This document shows positions 1 through 6,611 of a stretch of DNA of 10,644 nucleotides, one piece after another. The stretch is from the NCBI GenBank assembly GCA_041593595.1, contig JBFHNV010000212.1, positions 1-10,644 on the forward strand. The letters run 5' to 3'. Position 1 is the first letter of the stretch. Every line of letters starts with the position of its first letter. Below the pieces are notes generated by a model, which was not told the DNA's origin, searched no databases, and worked only from the letters and a program-made list of their open reading frames with translations. The translations under genes and the position numbers were made by a program. The stretch is from JBFHNV01 sp041593595. GTDB lineage: Bacteria > Pseudomonadota > Gammaproteobacteria > HK1.

Positions 1-1
1 C

Positions 2-757
2 GGCAAGAAGTCGAAGATGCTCATGGCCACGGACAACCGCTGCTCCTACGCCAACATCATCGTGCGCAAGGAGCTCCACGACAAGGGCATCACCGACGTG
101 ACGAAGCTCGCGCAGCACAAGCGCGACGACGGCGGCAAGCCCGTCATCGCCGCCACGGGCATCGGCTCCGGCACCTGGCTTTACGGCACCTACGTGCTGG
201 AGCAGGCGGGCGTCAACGAGGCCTTCAATTGGGTGGGCGGCGGCGGCTTGAAGACCATGCTCGGGGGGCTGAAGGCCGGCCAGTTCGACGCCATCATGGC
301 GGTGCCCGCGTGGCAGTTCGCTGCCGAGGACGACGGCTACGGCAAGGCCATCTACGACGTCGCGGACCTGGAGACCTGGAACAAGACCTTCGGTGGCAAC
401 ATACCCACCACCATCGTCTACGTGCTCGAGAGCGCCATCAGCGACAGCGAGAACGCGGAGCTGACGCAGAAGTACGTCAACGCCATGTACCAGTCCATGC
501 AGTGGATGAAGGAGCAGTCGGTGGACGGCATCTACGACGCCATCGGGCAGAGCTACATGGCGAGCTTCGACCCGGCGCTGGCGAAGCGCGAGATCGCCTA
601 CTACAAGGCCATGTGGCAGTACGACGGCGACATCGCCAGGGCGGACTACGAGAACGGCGCCAAGGTCTGGTTCCGCCCGGGCACCAAGATGGATGCCATC
701 GCCTACGAGGACGTGGTGGACATGAGCTTCCTCGAGAAGGCGCGCAAGGGCGCCTGA
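2..757 (+). CDS. ABC transporter substrate-binding protein, NMT1/SsuA-like, C-terminal part (5' end outside window)
   Basis: The frame is open from the first complete codon at position 2, so the true start and any signal peptide lie upstream; 251 residues are visible. The part seen resembles the second half of periplasmic binding proteins of the nitrate/sulfonate/taurine/NMT1-THI5 class. It has an ATGIGSGTW segment typical of the second lobe, a later GGGGLKTMLGGLKAGQFDA stretch, and an aromatic-rich helical C-terminus. By family role it would bind a small solute in the periplasm and pass it to the permease. The ATPase gene follows after 8 nt and the permease overlaps that, so the three form one importer operon. 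The ligand cannot be read from the sequence; such proteins bind sulfonates, nitrate, pyrimidine precursors, aromatics and others. Family is fairly secure, ligand unknown. Confidence 0.82.
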   Translation, partial: GKKSKMLMATDNRCSYANIIVRKELHDKGITDVTKLAQHKRDDGGKPVIAATGIGSGTWLYGTYVLEQAGVNEAFNWVGGGGLKTMLGGLKAGQFDAIMAVPAWQFAAEDDGYGKAIYDVADLETWNKTFGGNIPTTIVYVLESAISDSENAELTQKYVNAMYQSMQWMKEQSVDGIYDAIGQSYMASFDPALAKREIAYYKAMWQYDGDIARADYENGAKVWFRPGTKMDAIAYEDVVDMSFLEKARKGA

Positions 758-765
758 TCGGCTCC

Positions 766-1575
766 GTGGGAGAAGCCAGCGCGGACGTCCGCATCGACGT
801 CCGCGGCCTCACCAAGACCTACCCCGGCGGCAAGGACGGCGACGTCCCTGCCGTCGAGGACGTCTCCTTCCAGGTGCGCCGCGGCGAGTTCACCGCCCTC
901 ATCGGGCCCTCGGGCTGCGGCAAGAGCACCATCCTCAACATGATCGCCGGACTGCTCGGCAGGAGCGGCGGCGAGATCGTCATCGACGGACAGGTGCCGA
1001 AGGAAGGCGAGCCCACGCCGAAGGTGGGTTACGTGTTCCAGCGCGACACGGTCTACCCCTGGCGCAGCGTCGCGCGCAACATCGGCTTCGGTCTCGAGCT
1101 CGCCGGCGTGCCCCGCGACGAGCGCCAGCGCCAGGTGCGCGAGATCGTGGAGCGCGCGGGGCTCGGGGGCTTTGCCGACGCCTTCCCGCTCACGCTGTCG
1201 GGCGGCATGCGCCAGCGCGTGGCGCTCATGCGCACGCTCATCATGCGCCCGGAGATCCTGCTCATGGACGAGCCCTTCGGCGCGCTGGACACCCACACCA
1301 AGCTCGAGATGCACCGGCTGTTGCTGGAGATCTGGGAGCGCGAGCACCAGACGGTGCTGTTCGTGACCCACGATCTCGGCGAGGCGCTGACGCTCTCGGA
1401 CCGGGTCATCGTGCTGTCCGCGCGTCCGGGCCGGATCAAGGAGATCTTCCGGGTCTCGTTCCCGCGCCCGCGTGACGCGGTGAGCCTGCGCGAGTCGCCG
1501 GAGTACTCGAAGCTCTTCTCCCGGGTGTGGCACAGCCTGGGCGAGGAGTTCCGCAAGCACGCGGCGGCCGGATGA
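766..1575 (+). CDS. ABC transporter ATP-binding protein, SsuB/TauB-like
   Basis: Cytoplasmic ATPase of the importer, 269 residues from a GTG start at 766. The frame is open much further upstream, but that part overlaps the binding-protein gene and has no family similarity. GTG at 766 is 8 nt after the preceding stop, and homology-like sequence (DVRGLTKTYPGG) begins about 10 residues in. All nucleotide-binding motifs are intact: Walker A GPSGCGKST (47-55), Q-loop glutamine in VFQRD (Q92), signature LSGGMRQR (144-151), Walker B ILLMDEP (164-170), D-loop GALD (172-175) and the switch histidine in VTHD (H202). Length is normal for the SsuB/TauB/NrtD class. The stop overlaps the permease start by 4 nt (ATGA), which implies coupled translation. 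Function as importer ATPase is secure; substrate is not. Confidence 0.93.
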   Translation: MGEASADVRIDVRGLTKTYPGGKDGDVPAVEDVSFQVRRGEFTALIGPSGCGKSTILNMIAGLLGRSGGEIVIDGQVPKEGEPTPKVGYVFQRDTVYPWRSVARNIGFGLELAGVPRDERQRQVREIVERAGLGGFADAFPLTLSGGMRQRVALMRTLIMRPEILLMDEPFGALDTHTKLEMHRLLLEIWEREHQTVLFVTHDLGEALTLSDRVIVLSARPGRIKEIFRVSFPRPRDAVSLRESPEYSKLFSRVWHSLGEEFRKHAAAG

Positions 1576-2477
1576 GCGGCGTGATGTCGCGCAACGCCTG
1601 GATCAACTTCTGGCGCCTGATGGTGGCGGTGGTGACCCTGTCGGTGTGGGAATGGGGCCACGAGGTGAACCTGATGCTGGTCTCGGGCCTCGATCCGGAT
1701 CTCGGCAAGGCGCTCACGTTCACCATCCTCGAGCCTTTCTTCATCTCCCAGCCCTCGGAGATCTGGCAGCGCTTCGTGGAGCTGGGGTGCCTGGTGGACG
1801 CGGACGGCGACTGGGTGTGGACCACCGAGGCCGGCTTCCTGGGCTGCATGGAGTCGCGGCCCGGCAACCTCTGGGCCATGACCTGGGCGACCCTCTACAA
1901 CACCTTCTGGGGCTTCGTGGTGGGGGTGGGCACGGGCGTCATCGTGGGTCTGGTGCTGGGGCGCTCGGACTTCCTGGCGCGGGTCTTCGAGCCCTACATC
2001 GTCGCGCTCAACTCCCTGCCACGCATCGCGCTGGTGCCGCTCATCGTGCTGATGTTCGGGCTCGGCGATCTGTCCAAGGTGATGACCGCGTGGGTGATCG
2101 TGTTCTTCCTGGTGTTCTTCAACACCTACGAGGGCGCGCGCTCGGTGGACCGGGACCACGTGGACGTGGCCCGTCTGCTGGGGGCGTCCGACTGGCAGAT
2201 CACCTGGGCGGTGGTGGTCCCGTCCACCATGGCCTGGGTGTTCGCCTCGCTCACGCCTGCCATCTCCTTCTCCCTCATCGGCGTCATCGTCGGCGAGTTC
2301 ATCGGCGCCGAGCGGGGGCTGGGCAAGATCATCATCGAGGCGGAGGCGACGCTGGAGACCGCCGACATGATGGTGGCGCTGTTCGTGCTCATGGTGGTGG
2401 GCGTGGCGCTGGCCATCGGCATCCGCCGGGTGCAGGCCTACCTGCTGCGCTGGCAGGCTCATTTTCACCGGCCCTGA
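1572..2477 (+). CDS. ABC transporter permease, SsuC/TauC-like
   Basis: Inner-membrane permease of the importer, 301 residues. The ATG at 1572 overlaps the ATPase stop (ATGA); an in-frame ATG at 1584 is an alternative. The layout fits the binding-protein-dependent permease family: a first hydrophobic segment near residues 13-28, then further segments around 110-130, 150-163, 170-184, 222-243 and 267-284. The cytoplasmic EAA-type coupling loop lies around 187-212 (EGARSVDRDHVDVARLLGAS) and would dock on the ATPase. Between the first and second membrane segments is an unusually long hydrophilic stretch (about 31-105) with two cysteines (C73, C92), longer than I expect for SsuC-type permeases. 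The gene ends 72 nt before the convergent dehydratase small-subunit gene. No clear intrinsic terminator is visible in the gap. Confidence 0.9.
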   Translation: MSGVMSRNAWINFWRLMVAVVTLSVWEWGHEVNLMLVSGLDPDLGKALTFTILEPFFISQPSEIWQRFVELGCLVDADGDWVWTTEAGFLGCMESRPGNLWAMTWATLYNTFWGFVVGVGTGVIVGLVLGRSDFLARVFEPYIVALNSLPRIALVPLIVLMFGLGDLSKVMTAWVIVFFLVFFNTYEGARSVDRDHVDVARLLGASDWQITWAVVVPSTMAWVFASLTPAISFSLIGVIVGEFIGAERGLGKIIIEAEATLETADMMVALFVLMVVGVALAIGIRRVQAYLLRWQAHFHRP

Positions 2478-2549
2478 AAAGCCGATCCGGATGTTGCTAC
2501 GAACAATTTGCGACGCGGAGGACGGTGATCCGGGATTCGGAGCTGCCAT
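2478..2549. other. Convergent intergenic gap between permease and LeuD-like gene
   Basis: A 72-nt gap between two converging genes. I looked for a bidirectional terminator and found only a short palindrome (ATCCGGAT near 2484-2491) and no stem followed by a T-run in either direction. Any termination here would be Rho-dependent or use a structure I cannot see. Confidence 0.5.
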
Positions 2550-3095
2550 TCAGCCCCTGAATCCCTCCTCGCGCAGGGCGTCCAGCCCGCCGGCGGCGCG
2601 GGCCGCGTCCTCGATCAGGCTCATCCAGCTGCGGCCCGCCAGGGCCCAGTCCGGCAGGCGGCACGGCCAGGTCTGCTCGCGATCGTCCACGCTCAGCACG
2701 ATGCGCTCGCCCGCCACCTGGAGTCGCGCCGCGACGCCGGTGTCCGGCAGCGGATCCACCGTGGCGCACAGCGGCAGCAGCAGCGCGCCGTTGATGCAGT
2801 TCTCGAAGAAGATGGGCGCGAAGGCGGTGGCCAGCACCGCGCGCACCCCCGCGCCGGCCAGCGCCAGCGGGGCCTGGATGCGCGCCGAGCCCACGCCGAA
2901 GGTGCCGGCGCACACGACGATGGGGAACGGGCCGCCGCCGGCGAAGGGCACCGGGTGATCCAGCTCCGCGAGGCAGTGGGGCGCGAGGCGCGCGGGATCG
3001 GTGGTGGTGCAGTGGCGCGACTTGATGAGGGTGTCCGTGTCCACATTGCCGCGCACGACGTAGACCGGGCCCTCCACGACCACCGGCGCGCTCAT
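2550..3095 (-). CDS. Aconitase-superfamily dehydratase, small (swivel) subunit, LeuD-like, non-canonical
   Basis: Small subunit of a two-part hydro-lyase of the 3-isopropylmalate dehydratase/homoaconitase/dimethylmalate dehydratase group, 181 residues. The ATG at 3095 overlaps the large-subunit stop by 4 nt, with a GAGGGGAC-like ribosome site upstream. The N-terminal GNVDTDTLIKSR (16-27) matches the family's start, and the swivel core is present: GTFGVGSARIQAP (64-76) and FAPIFFENCINGALLLP (92-108). It differs from standard LeuD at two informative places. The specificity loop usually reading RYL plus one or two residues is RHCTTTD (27-33). The usual FGCGSSREHAP reads FGVGSARIQAP, keeping the arginine but replacing SRE's glutamate with isoleucine. 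Family membership is secure. Isopropylmalate specificity is doubtful, so I give no leuD symbol. Confidence 0.85.
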   Translation of the reverse strand: MSAPVVVEGPVYVVRGNVDTDTLIKSRHCTTTDPARLAPHCLAELDHPVPFAGGGPFPIVVCAGTFGVGSARIQAPLALAGAGVRAVLATAFAPIFFENCINGALLLPLCATVDPLPDTGVAARLQVAGERIVLSVDDREQTWPCRLPDWALAGRSWMSLIEDAARAAGGLDALREEGFRG

Positions 3096-4363
3096 GGGCC
3101 CAGCGTCCCCTCGGCGGCGGCCCGCGCGGCCAGCGCCGGCGAGGCCAGGAAGACCTGCGCGTCCTTCGCGCCCATGCGTCCCGGGAAGTTGCGGTTGGTG
3201 GTGGACAGGCGCACGGTGCCGGTGCCCGCCAGGAAGCCGTGGCCGCCGAAGCAGGCGTTGCAGCCCGGCTGCGCTGCCACCTCCACCCGCGAGCGCTCCA
3301 GCAGCGCGCGCCGGGCGGGATCCCCCAGCAGCCAGTCGTGGCCGCGGCGGGTCGCGGGCACCATAAGGGTGCGCACCCCCTGCGCGGCGCCGCCGAGGGC
3401 GTCGAGCCCGTCGACGAAGCGCTCCAGGTCGAAGCGCTTGGCGCCGGTGCACGAGCCCACGTACACCTCGTCGAAGCGCGTGGGCTCGAGCGCGTCCACC
3501 GCCACCACCCGATCGGGCGCGCCGGGCCGCGCCACCACGGGCACGAAGTCGCAGGCGTCGTAGCGCCAGGTGCGCGCGTACCGAGCGCCCGGGTCCGGGC
3601 GCTGCGGCTCGAAGCCGTCGGCCCCGAGGTCGCGCACCCACGCGCACACGGTGTCGTCCGGGGGCACCAGCAGCCAGCGCGCGCCCAGCTCCGCGGCCAT
3701 GTTGGCCAGCGTGAGCTTCTCCTCCGGGTGCAGCGCCTGCACCGCGCTGCCGTCCAGCTCCACGGCGGTGCCCAGCAGGCCCCGCTCGTTGGCCAGATCA
3801 CGGCACAGGGTGAGGATCACGTCCTTCGCGTACACCCCGGTTGCGAAGCGGCCCTCGATCTCGATGCGCACCATGGGCGGCACCTCCACCCAGTAGCGGC
3901 CCACCGCGAGGATCCCCTCCATGGCGTCGAGCCCGACGCCGAGCCCGATGGCACCGAAGCCGCCGTAGTGGCAGGTGTGGCTGTCGGTGCCGGCGATGAG
4001 CTCGCCCGGGCGCACCAGCCCCTCCTCCGGCAGCACCGCATGGCACACCCCGTGGTTCGGCGCGCCCACCGGGAAGTAGTGACGCACGCCCTGCTCGCGG
4101 GCGAATGCGTCCAGCCCGTCCAGCAGCGCCCGCTGGTCCGGCGCGTCGGCGTCCAGGAAGTGGTCCGCCACGAGCACCAGCCGTTCCGGGTCCCACACCC
4201 GCGCACGCCCGCCCCAGCGCGCTGCGAAACGGCGTCTGAGCTCGCCCGCGTAGGGATCGTAGGTCATGGCCCGGTCCACCCGCGCCACCACCACGTCGCC
4301 GGGTGCCACCCGAGCGCGCCCGCTTGCACGGGCGAGGATCTTCTCGCTGGCGGTCTGCGCCAT
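3092..4363 (-). CDS. Aconitase-superfamily dehydratase, large (4Fe-4S) subunit, LeuC-like
   Basis: Large catalytic subunit, 423 residues from ATG 4363; the MAQTASEKILARASG opening is the usual family N-terminus, which fixes the start. Length fits the shorter LeuC/homoaconitase/DmdA branch rather than E. coli-type LeuC (about 466). It carries the three cluster cysteines in YVGSCTGAK (C305) and PGCNACFGG (C368, C371), and the substrate and catalytic segments ADHF (66-69), NHGVCHAVLPEEG (103-115), GTDSHTCHYGGFGA (125-138) and LSTTNRNFPGRMG (386-398). The expected MTHD near the N-terminus reads MTYDPYA (33-39), a change at a site that contacts substrate in aconitase relatives. It would interconvert 2- and 3-hydroxy di- or tricarboxylates through an unsaturated intermediate in the cytoplasm. 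It starts 14 nt after the methyltransferase gene and overlaps the small-subunit gene. Candidate activities are 2,3-dimethylmalate, isopropylmalate, citramalate-type or homoaconitate dehydratase. Confidence 0.88.
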   Translation of the reverse strand: MAQTASEKILARASGRARVAPGDVVVARVDRAMTYDPYAGELRRRFAARWGGRARVWDPERLVLVADHFLDADAPDQRALLDGLDAFAREQGVRHYFPVGAPNHGVCHAVLPEEGLVRPGELIAGTDSHTCHYGGFGAIGLGVGLDAMEGILAVGRYWVEVPPMVRIEIEGRFATGVYAKDVILTLCRDLANERGLLGTAVELDGSAVQALHPEEKLTLANMAAELGARWLLVPPDDTVCAWVRDLGADGFEPQRPDPGARYARTWRYDACDFVPVVARPGAPDRVVAVDALEPTRFDEVYVGSCTGAKRFDLERFVDGLDALGGAAQGVRTLMVPATRRGHDWLLGDPARRALLERSRVEVAAQPGCNACFGGHGFLAGTGTVRLSTTNRNFPGRMGAKDAQVFLASPALAARAAAEGTLGP

Positions 4364-4377
4364 CGATGGTCCGGTTC

Positions 4378-5112
4378 TCAGTGCCCGCCGGTGAGCGGCA
4401 CGAAGCGCACCGGCAGCACCGCGCGGGTCGCGACACCGCCGTCCGCCTGCTTCTCGATCACCAGCAGCTGCTGCACGGCGCCGGCGGGCCCCACGGGGAT
4501 CACCAGGGCAGCGCCCGGCGCGAGCTGGTCCACCAGCGGCTGGGGCACGTGGGGTGCGGCGGCGGTGACGACGATGCCGTCGAAGGGCGCCGCCTCGGCC
4601 CAGCCGTGGTAGCCGTCGCCGGCGCGTACCGACACGTTGCGATAGCCCAGGCGCTCCAGTCGCGCGCGGGCCGAGAGTGCCAGGGTTTCGATGATCTCGA
4701 TGCTCCACACCTTGGCGCCCATCTCGGCCAGCACCGCCGCCTGGTAGCCGGAGCCGGTGCCCACCTCGAGGATGCGGTCGCCGGGCGCCACGTCCAGGAG
4801 ATCGGTCATCAGCGCCACGATGTAGGGCTGCGAGATGGTCTGGTCCTCGCCGATGGGCAACGGCCGGTTGACGTAGGCGAACGCGCGCAGGGACTCGGGC
4901 ACGAACTCGTGGCGCGGCACGCGGCCCATGGCCGCCATCACGGGCGGCGCGATGGCCGCGCGGCCGGTGGCCGGGGCGGCGCGCCGCGCGCTGGCCTCGA
5001 TGGCGCGCAGCATGTCCGCGCGCGCCTGCTCGAAGTCGAGGGCACGGGCGGGCAGCGCCAGGGCCAGCGCCAGCGCGGCCAGGGCCAGCAGGCGTGATGA
5101 CGGGCCGATCAT
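4378..5112 (-). CDS. pcm: Protein-L-isoaspartate O-methyltransferase with signal peptide
   Basis: Repair enzyme that uses S-adenosylmethionine to methylate the alpha-carboxyl of isoaspartyl residues in damaged proteins; 244 residues. Visible motifs are RVPRHEFVP (64-72), the substrate-binding segment GEDQTISQPYIVA (88-100), the SAM motif ILEVGTGSGYQAAVL (114-128) and the C-terminal RFVPLTG (236-242), all characteristic of PCMT. The N-terminus (1-24) is a good Sec signal: a short basic start, a long Leu/Ala core, and PARA before LDFEQ. The product should therefore be periplasmic or secreted, and it is longer than cytosolic Pcm (about 208 in E. coli). It follows the DUF4864-like gene by 4 nt and precedes the LeuC-like gene by 14 nt, so it is probably cotranscribed with both. 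How an exported form would obtain SAM is unclear. The family call is secure. Confidence 0.92.
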   Translation of the reverse strand: MIGPSSRLLALAALALALALPARALDFEQARADMLRAIEASARRAAPATGRAAIAPPVMAAMGRVPRHEFVPESLRAFAYVNRPLPIGEDQTISQPYIVALMTDLLDVAPGDRILEVGTGSGYQAAVLAEMGAKVWSIEIIETLALSARARLERLGYRNVSVRAGDGYHGWAEAAPFDGIVVTAAAPHVPQPLVDQLAPGAALVIPVGPAGAVQQLLVIEKQADGGVATRAVLPVRFVPLTGGH

Positions 5113-5116
5113 GCCG

Positions 5117-5599
5117 TCAGGCCTGCCCGCCTTCGTAGGGAACGACGTTGACGCCGTCCGTCATCCAGCATTCCTTCAGCGGACCGTCCGTGTCCTGGCG
5201 TGACAGGTAGAACACGTAGCTCACCGGCACCTGCCCCGGCGCCGCAAGGGTCACCCGCTGGGCGGCAAACCGCCCGCGCACCTGCACCGGGGCATAGTCG
5301 GCGTCGGTGAAGCGGAGCATCAGCGCATAGGGCCCTTCCTTGATCATCGCCGCGAAGCGCGGCAGCGGGCCGGTGCTGCGCTTGTTGCCGGGGGACGCGA
5401 AGCGGAAGGCCACGGCGATGCCGCGATCGTCGGTGCCGTTCTCGCGCAGGGCCTCCAGCTGGATGCGCACCACCTCCGCGGGCGTCAGGCCCGGCGCGGG
5501 GACGAGGTCGTCGGACAGGGGGTCGGCACCGGCGCGGGCCACGGCGAGCACGACGAGCGCCGCGAGCGCCGCACGCATGCGGGGTGGGACCATCAGCAT
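5117..5599 (-). CDS. Exported DUF4864-like protein of unknown function
   Basis: A 160-residue protein. ATG 5599 is preferred over in-frame ATGs at 5593 and 5578 because GGAGGA (5608-5613, complement) sits 8 nt upstream. Residues 8-25 form a signal peptide (MRAALAALVVLAVARAGA) with likely cleavage before DPLSD. The mature part has a helix with VVRIQLEALRENG (43-55) followed by GIAVAFRFASPGNKRSTGPLPRF (60-82). This pattern resembles the DUF4864 family of small bacterial proteins of unknown role, recalled from family appearance rather than searched. One cysteine is present (KECWMTDG, C144). The gene is 4 nt upstream of the exported methyltransferase, so both products probably share the periplasm and one mRNA. 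No enzymatic motif is visible. Confidence 0.72.
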   Translation of the reverse strand: MLMVPPRMRAALAALVVLAVARAGADPLSDDLVPAPGLTPAEVVRIQLEALRENGTDDRGIAVAFRFASPGNKRSTGPLPRFAAMIKEGPYALMLRFTDADYAPVQVRGRFAAQRVTLAAPGQVPVSYVFYLSRQDTDGPLKECWMTDGVNVVPYEGGQA

Positions 5600-5607
5600 G
5601 AGCGGGG

Positions 5608-5613
5608 TCCTCC
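5608..5613 (-). promoter_or_regulatory. Ribosome binding site for the DUF4864-like gene
   Basis: The complement reads GGAGGA, 8 nt before ATG 5599. It supports that start over the two internal ATGs, and also suggests this gene is translated independently of the lyase gene upstream. Confidence 0.7.
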
Positions 5614-5667
5614 GATCGTGGCACCTCTGTAGATGCTACCCGCGGCAGACCCTTTGCGGGCGAAAAA

Positions 5668-6537
5668 TCAAGAGGGACGGACCCCGAAGCGTTGGCCGTC
5701 GGCCAGGTAGCGGGCGGTGTCGACGATGACCTCCCGGTCCTTGAAGGACACCATCTCGCCGGCCAGGGCGCCGCTGTGGCCGTCGCGGCGGATGGCCTCG
5801 AGCACCCGGCGCATGGCGGCGATGGCGGCGCGCTGGGTATCGCTGGGGACGATGACGATCTTGTAGCCCAGGGCCTCCAGCTCCGATGCCGGCATCAGCG
5901 GCGTCTTGCCACCGTGGAACATGTTGATGAGCTTGGGCTGCGGCAGGCGGCGCGCGGTCTCTCGGATCTGCTCCTCGCTCTGGGGGGCTTCCACGAAGAC
6001 CACGTCGGCGCCCGCCGACGCGTAGGCCTCGGCGCGCGCGATGGCGGCGTCGAAGCCCTCCACCGCGATGGCGTCGGTGCGGGCGATGACGATCATGTCG
6101 TCGTCGGTGAGCGCGTCGCGCACCGCGCGCAGCTTCTGCTCGAACTCCGACGACGGGACCACGCCCTTGTCGTCCAGGTGGCCGCAGCGCTTGGGGAAGG
6201 TCTGGTCCTCCAGGTGGAAGCCGGCGACGCCGGCGCGCTCGAACTCGCGCACCGCGTGGCGGGCGTTCAGCGCGTTGCCGTAGCCGGTGTCCATGTCGGC
6301 GATGACGGGGATGTCCACCGCGTCCACGATCTGCGCCAGGCGATCGCCGATCTCGGCGGGTCCCAGCAGCCCGAGATCCGGGATGCCCGCGCTGCGGGCG
6401 ATGGCACCACCGCTGGCGTAGGCGGCCTCGAAGCCGGCCTCGCGCACCAGGCGGGCCGACAGGCCGTCGAAGCAGCCCGGTGCGACGACGATGCCGGGGG
6501 CGGCGAGGCGCCGCCGGAGGAACGTGGACGGGCGCAT
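5668..6537 (-). CDS. PEP mutase/isocitrate lyase superfamily carbon-carbon lyase (methylisocitrate- or dimethylmalate lyase-like)
   Basis: A 289-residue TIM-barrel enzyme from ATG 6537, with GGAG 5 nt upstream. Superfamily landmarks in order are PGCFDGLSARL (20-30), YASGG (40-44), the Mg-binding IADMDTGYGN (79-88), FHLEDQTFPKRCGH (107-120), IARTDA (151-156), FVEAP (181-185) and NMFHGGKTP (205-213). The KRCGH cysteine (C118) is the general acid/base of true lyases and argues against phosphonopyruvate mutase activity. Such enzymes cleave 2-methylisocitrate, isocitrate or 2,3-dimethylmalate, releasing pyruvate or glyoxylate plus a second acid. The residue after NMF, usually glutamate (N-x-x-E-x-G), is histidine here (H208), so the exact substrate cannot be assigned. 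It is upstream of and codirectional with the DUF4864-like, methyltransferase and dehydratase genes, with a 68-nt gap. It is shorter than classical isocitrate lyase (over 400 residues). Confidence 0.87.
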   Translation of the reverse strand: MRPSTFLRRRLAAPGIVVAPGCFDGLSARLVREAGFEAAYASGGAIARSAGIPDLGLLGPAEIGDRLAQIVDAVDIPVIADMDTGYGNALNARHAVREFERAGVAGFHLEDQTFPKRCGHLDDKGVVPSSEFEQKLRAVRDALTDDDMIVIARTDAIAVEGFDAAIARAEAYASAGADVVFVEAPQSEEQIRETARRLPQPKLINMFHGGKTPLMPASELEALGYKIVIVPSDTQRAAIAAMRRVLEAIRRDGHSGALAGEMVSFKDREVIVDTARYLADGQRFGVRPS

Positions 6538-6587
6538 GATGACTCCGCTCAGACGTGGGGATCCGGCGCGCCAGTGTACGCGACCCC

Positions 6588-6606
6588 CGCCGGGCGGCGG
6601 CCGGCG
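6588..6606 (-). repeat. GC-rich inverted repeat after the protease-hydrolase gene
   Basis: CGCCGG (6588-6593) and CCGGCG (6601-6606) form a perfect 6-bp stem with a 7-nt loop, 5 nt past the stop of the protease-hydrolase gene and inside the 74-nt gap before the lyase gene. No T-run follows on the - strand, so it is not a classical intrinsic terminator. It may slow transcription or be a chance product of the base composition. Confidence 0.3.
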
Positions 6607-6611
6607 CGTCG

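Noticed and set aside
229..765. The upstream extension of the ATPase frame, giving 448 residues
   Set aside because: It overlaps the binding-protein gene and is Arg/His/Gly-rich; the ATPase family sequence begins only after GTG 766.
1053..2549. A 498-residue - strand open frame antisense to the ATPase and permease
   Set aside because: It is His/Arg-rich and composition driven; the + strand has full Walker, signature and EAA-loop motifs.
3239..4612. A 457-residue + strand open frame antisense to the LeuC-like gene
   Set aside because: Low-complexity His/Ala/Arg product; the - strand carries the intact Fe-S cysteine and DSHT motifs.
5639..5660. A CCCGC...GCGGG hairpin after the lyase stop, near a run of A's
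   Set aside because: The five-base T-run on the - strand comes before the stem rather than after it, so it cannot be an intrinsic terminator for the lyase gene; on the + strand the stem is followed by A's.
6573..6578. A TACACT hexamer (complement) as a -10 element for the lyase gene
   Set aside because: It matches only four of six consensus bases and has no -35 partner at proper spacing in GC-rich DNA, so it is not listed as a promoter.
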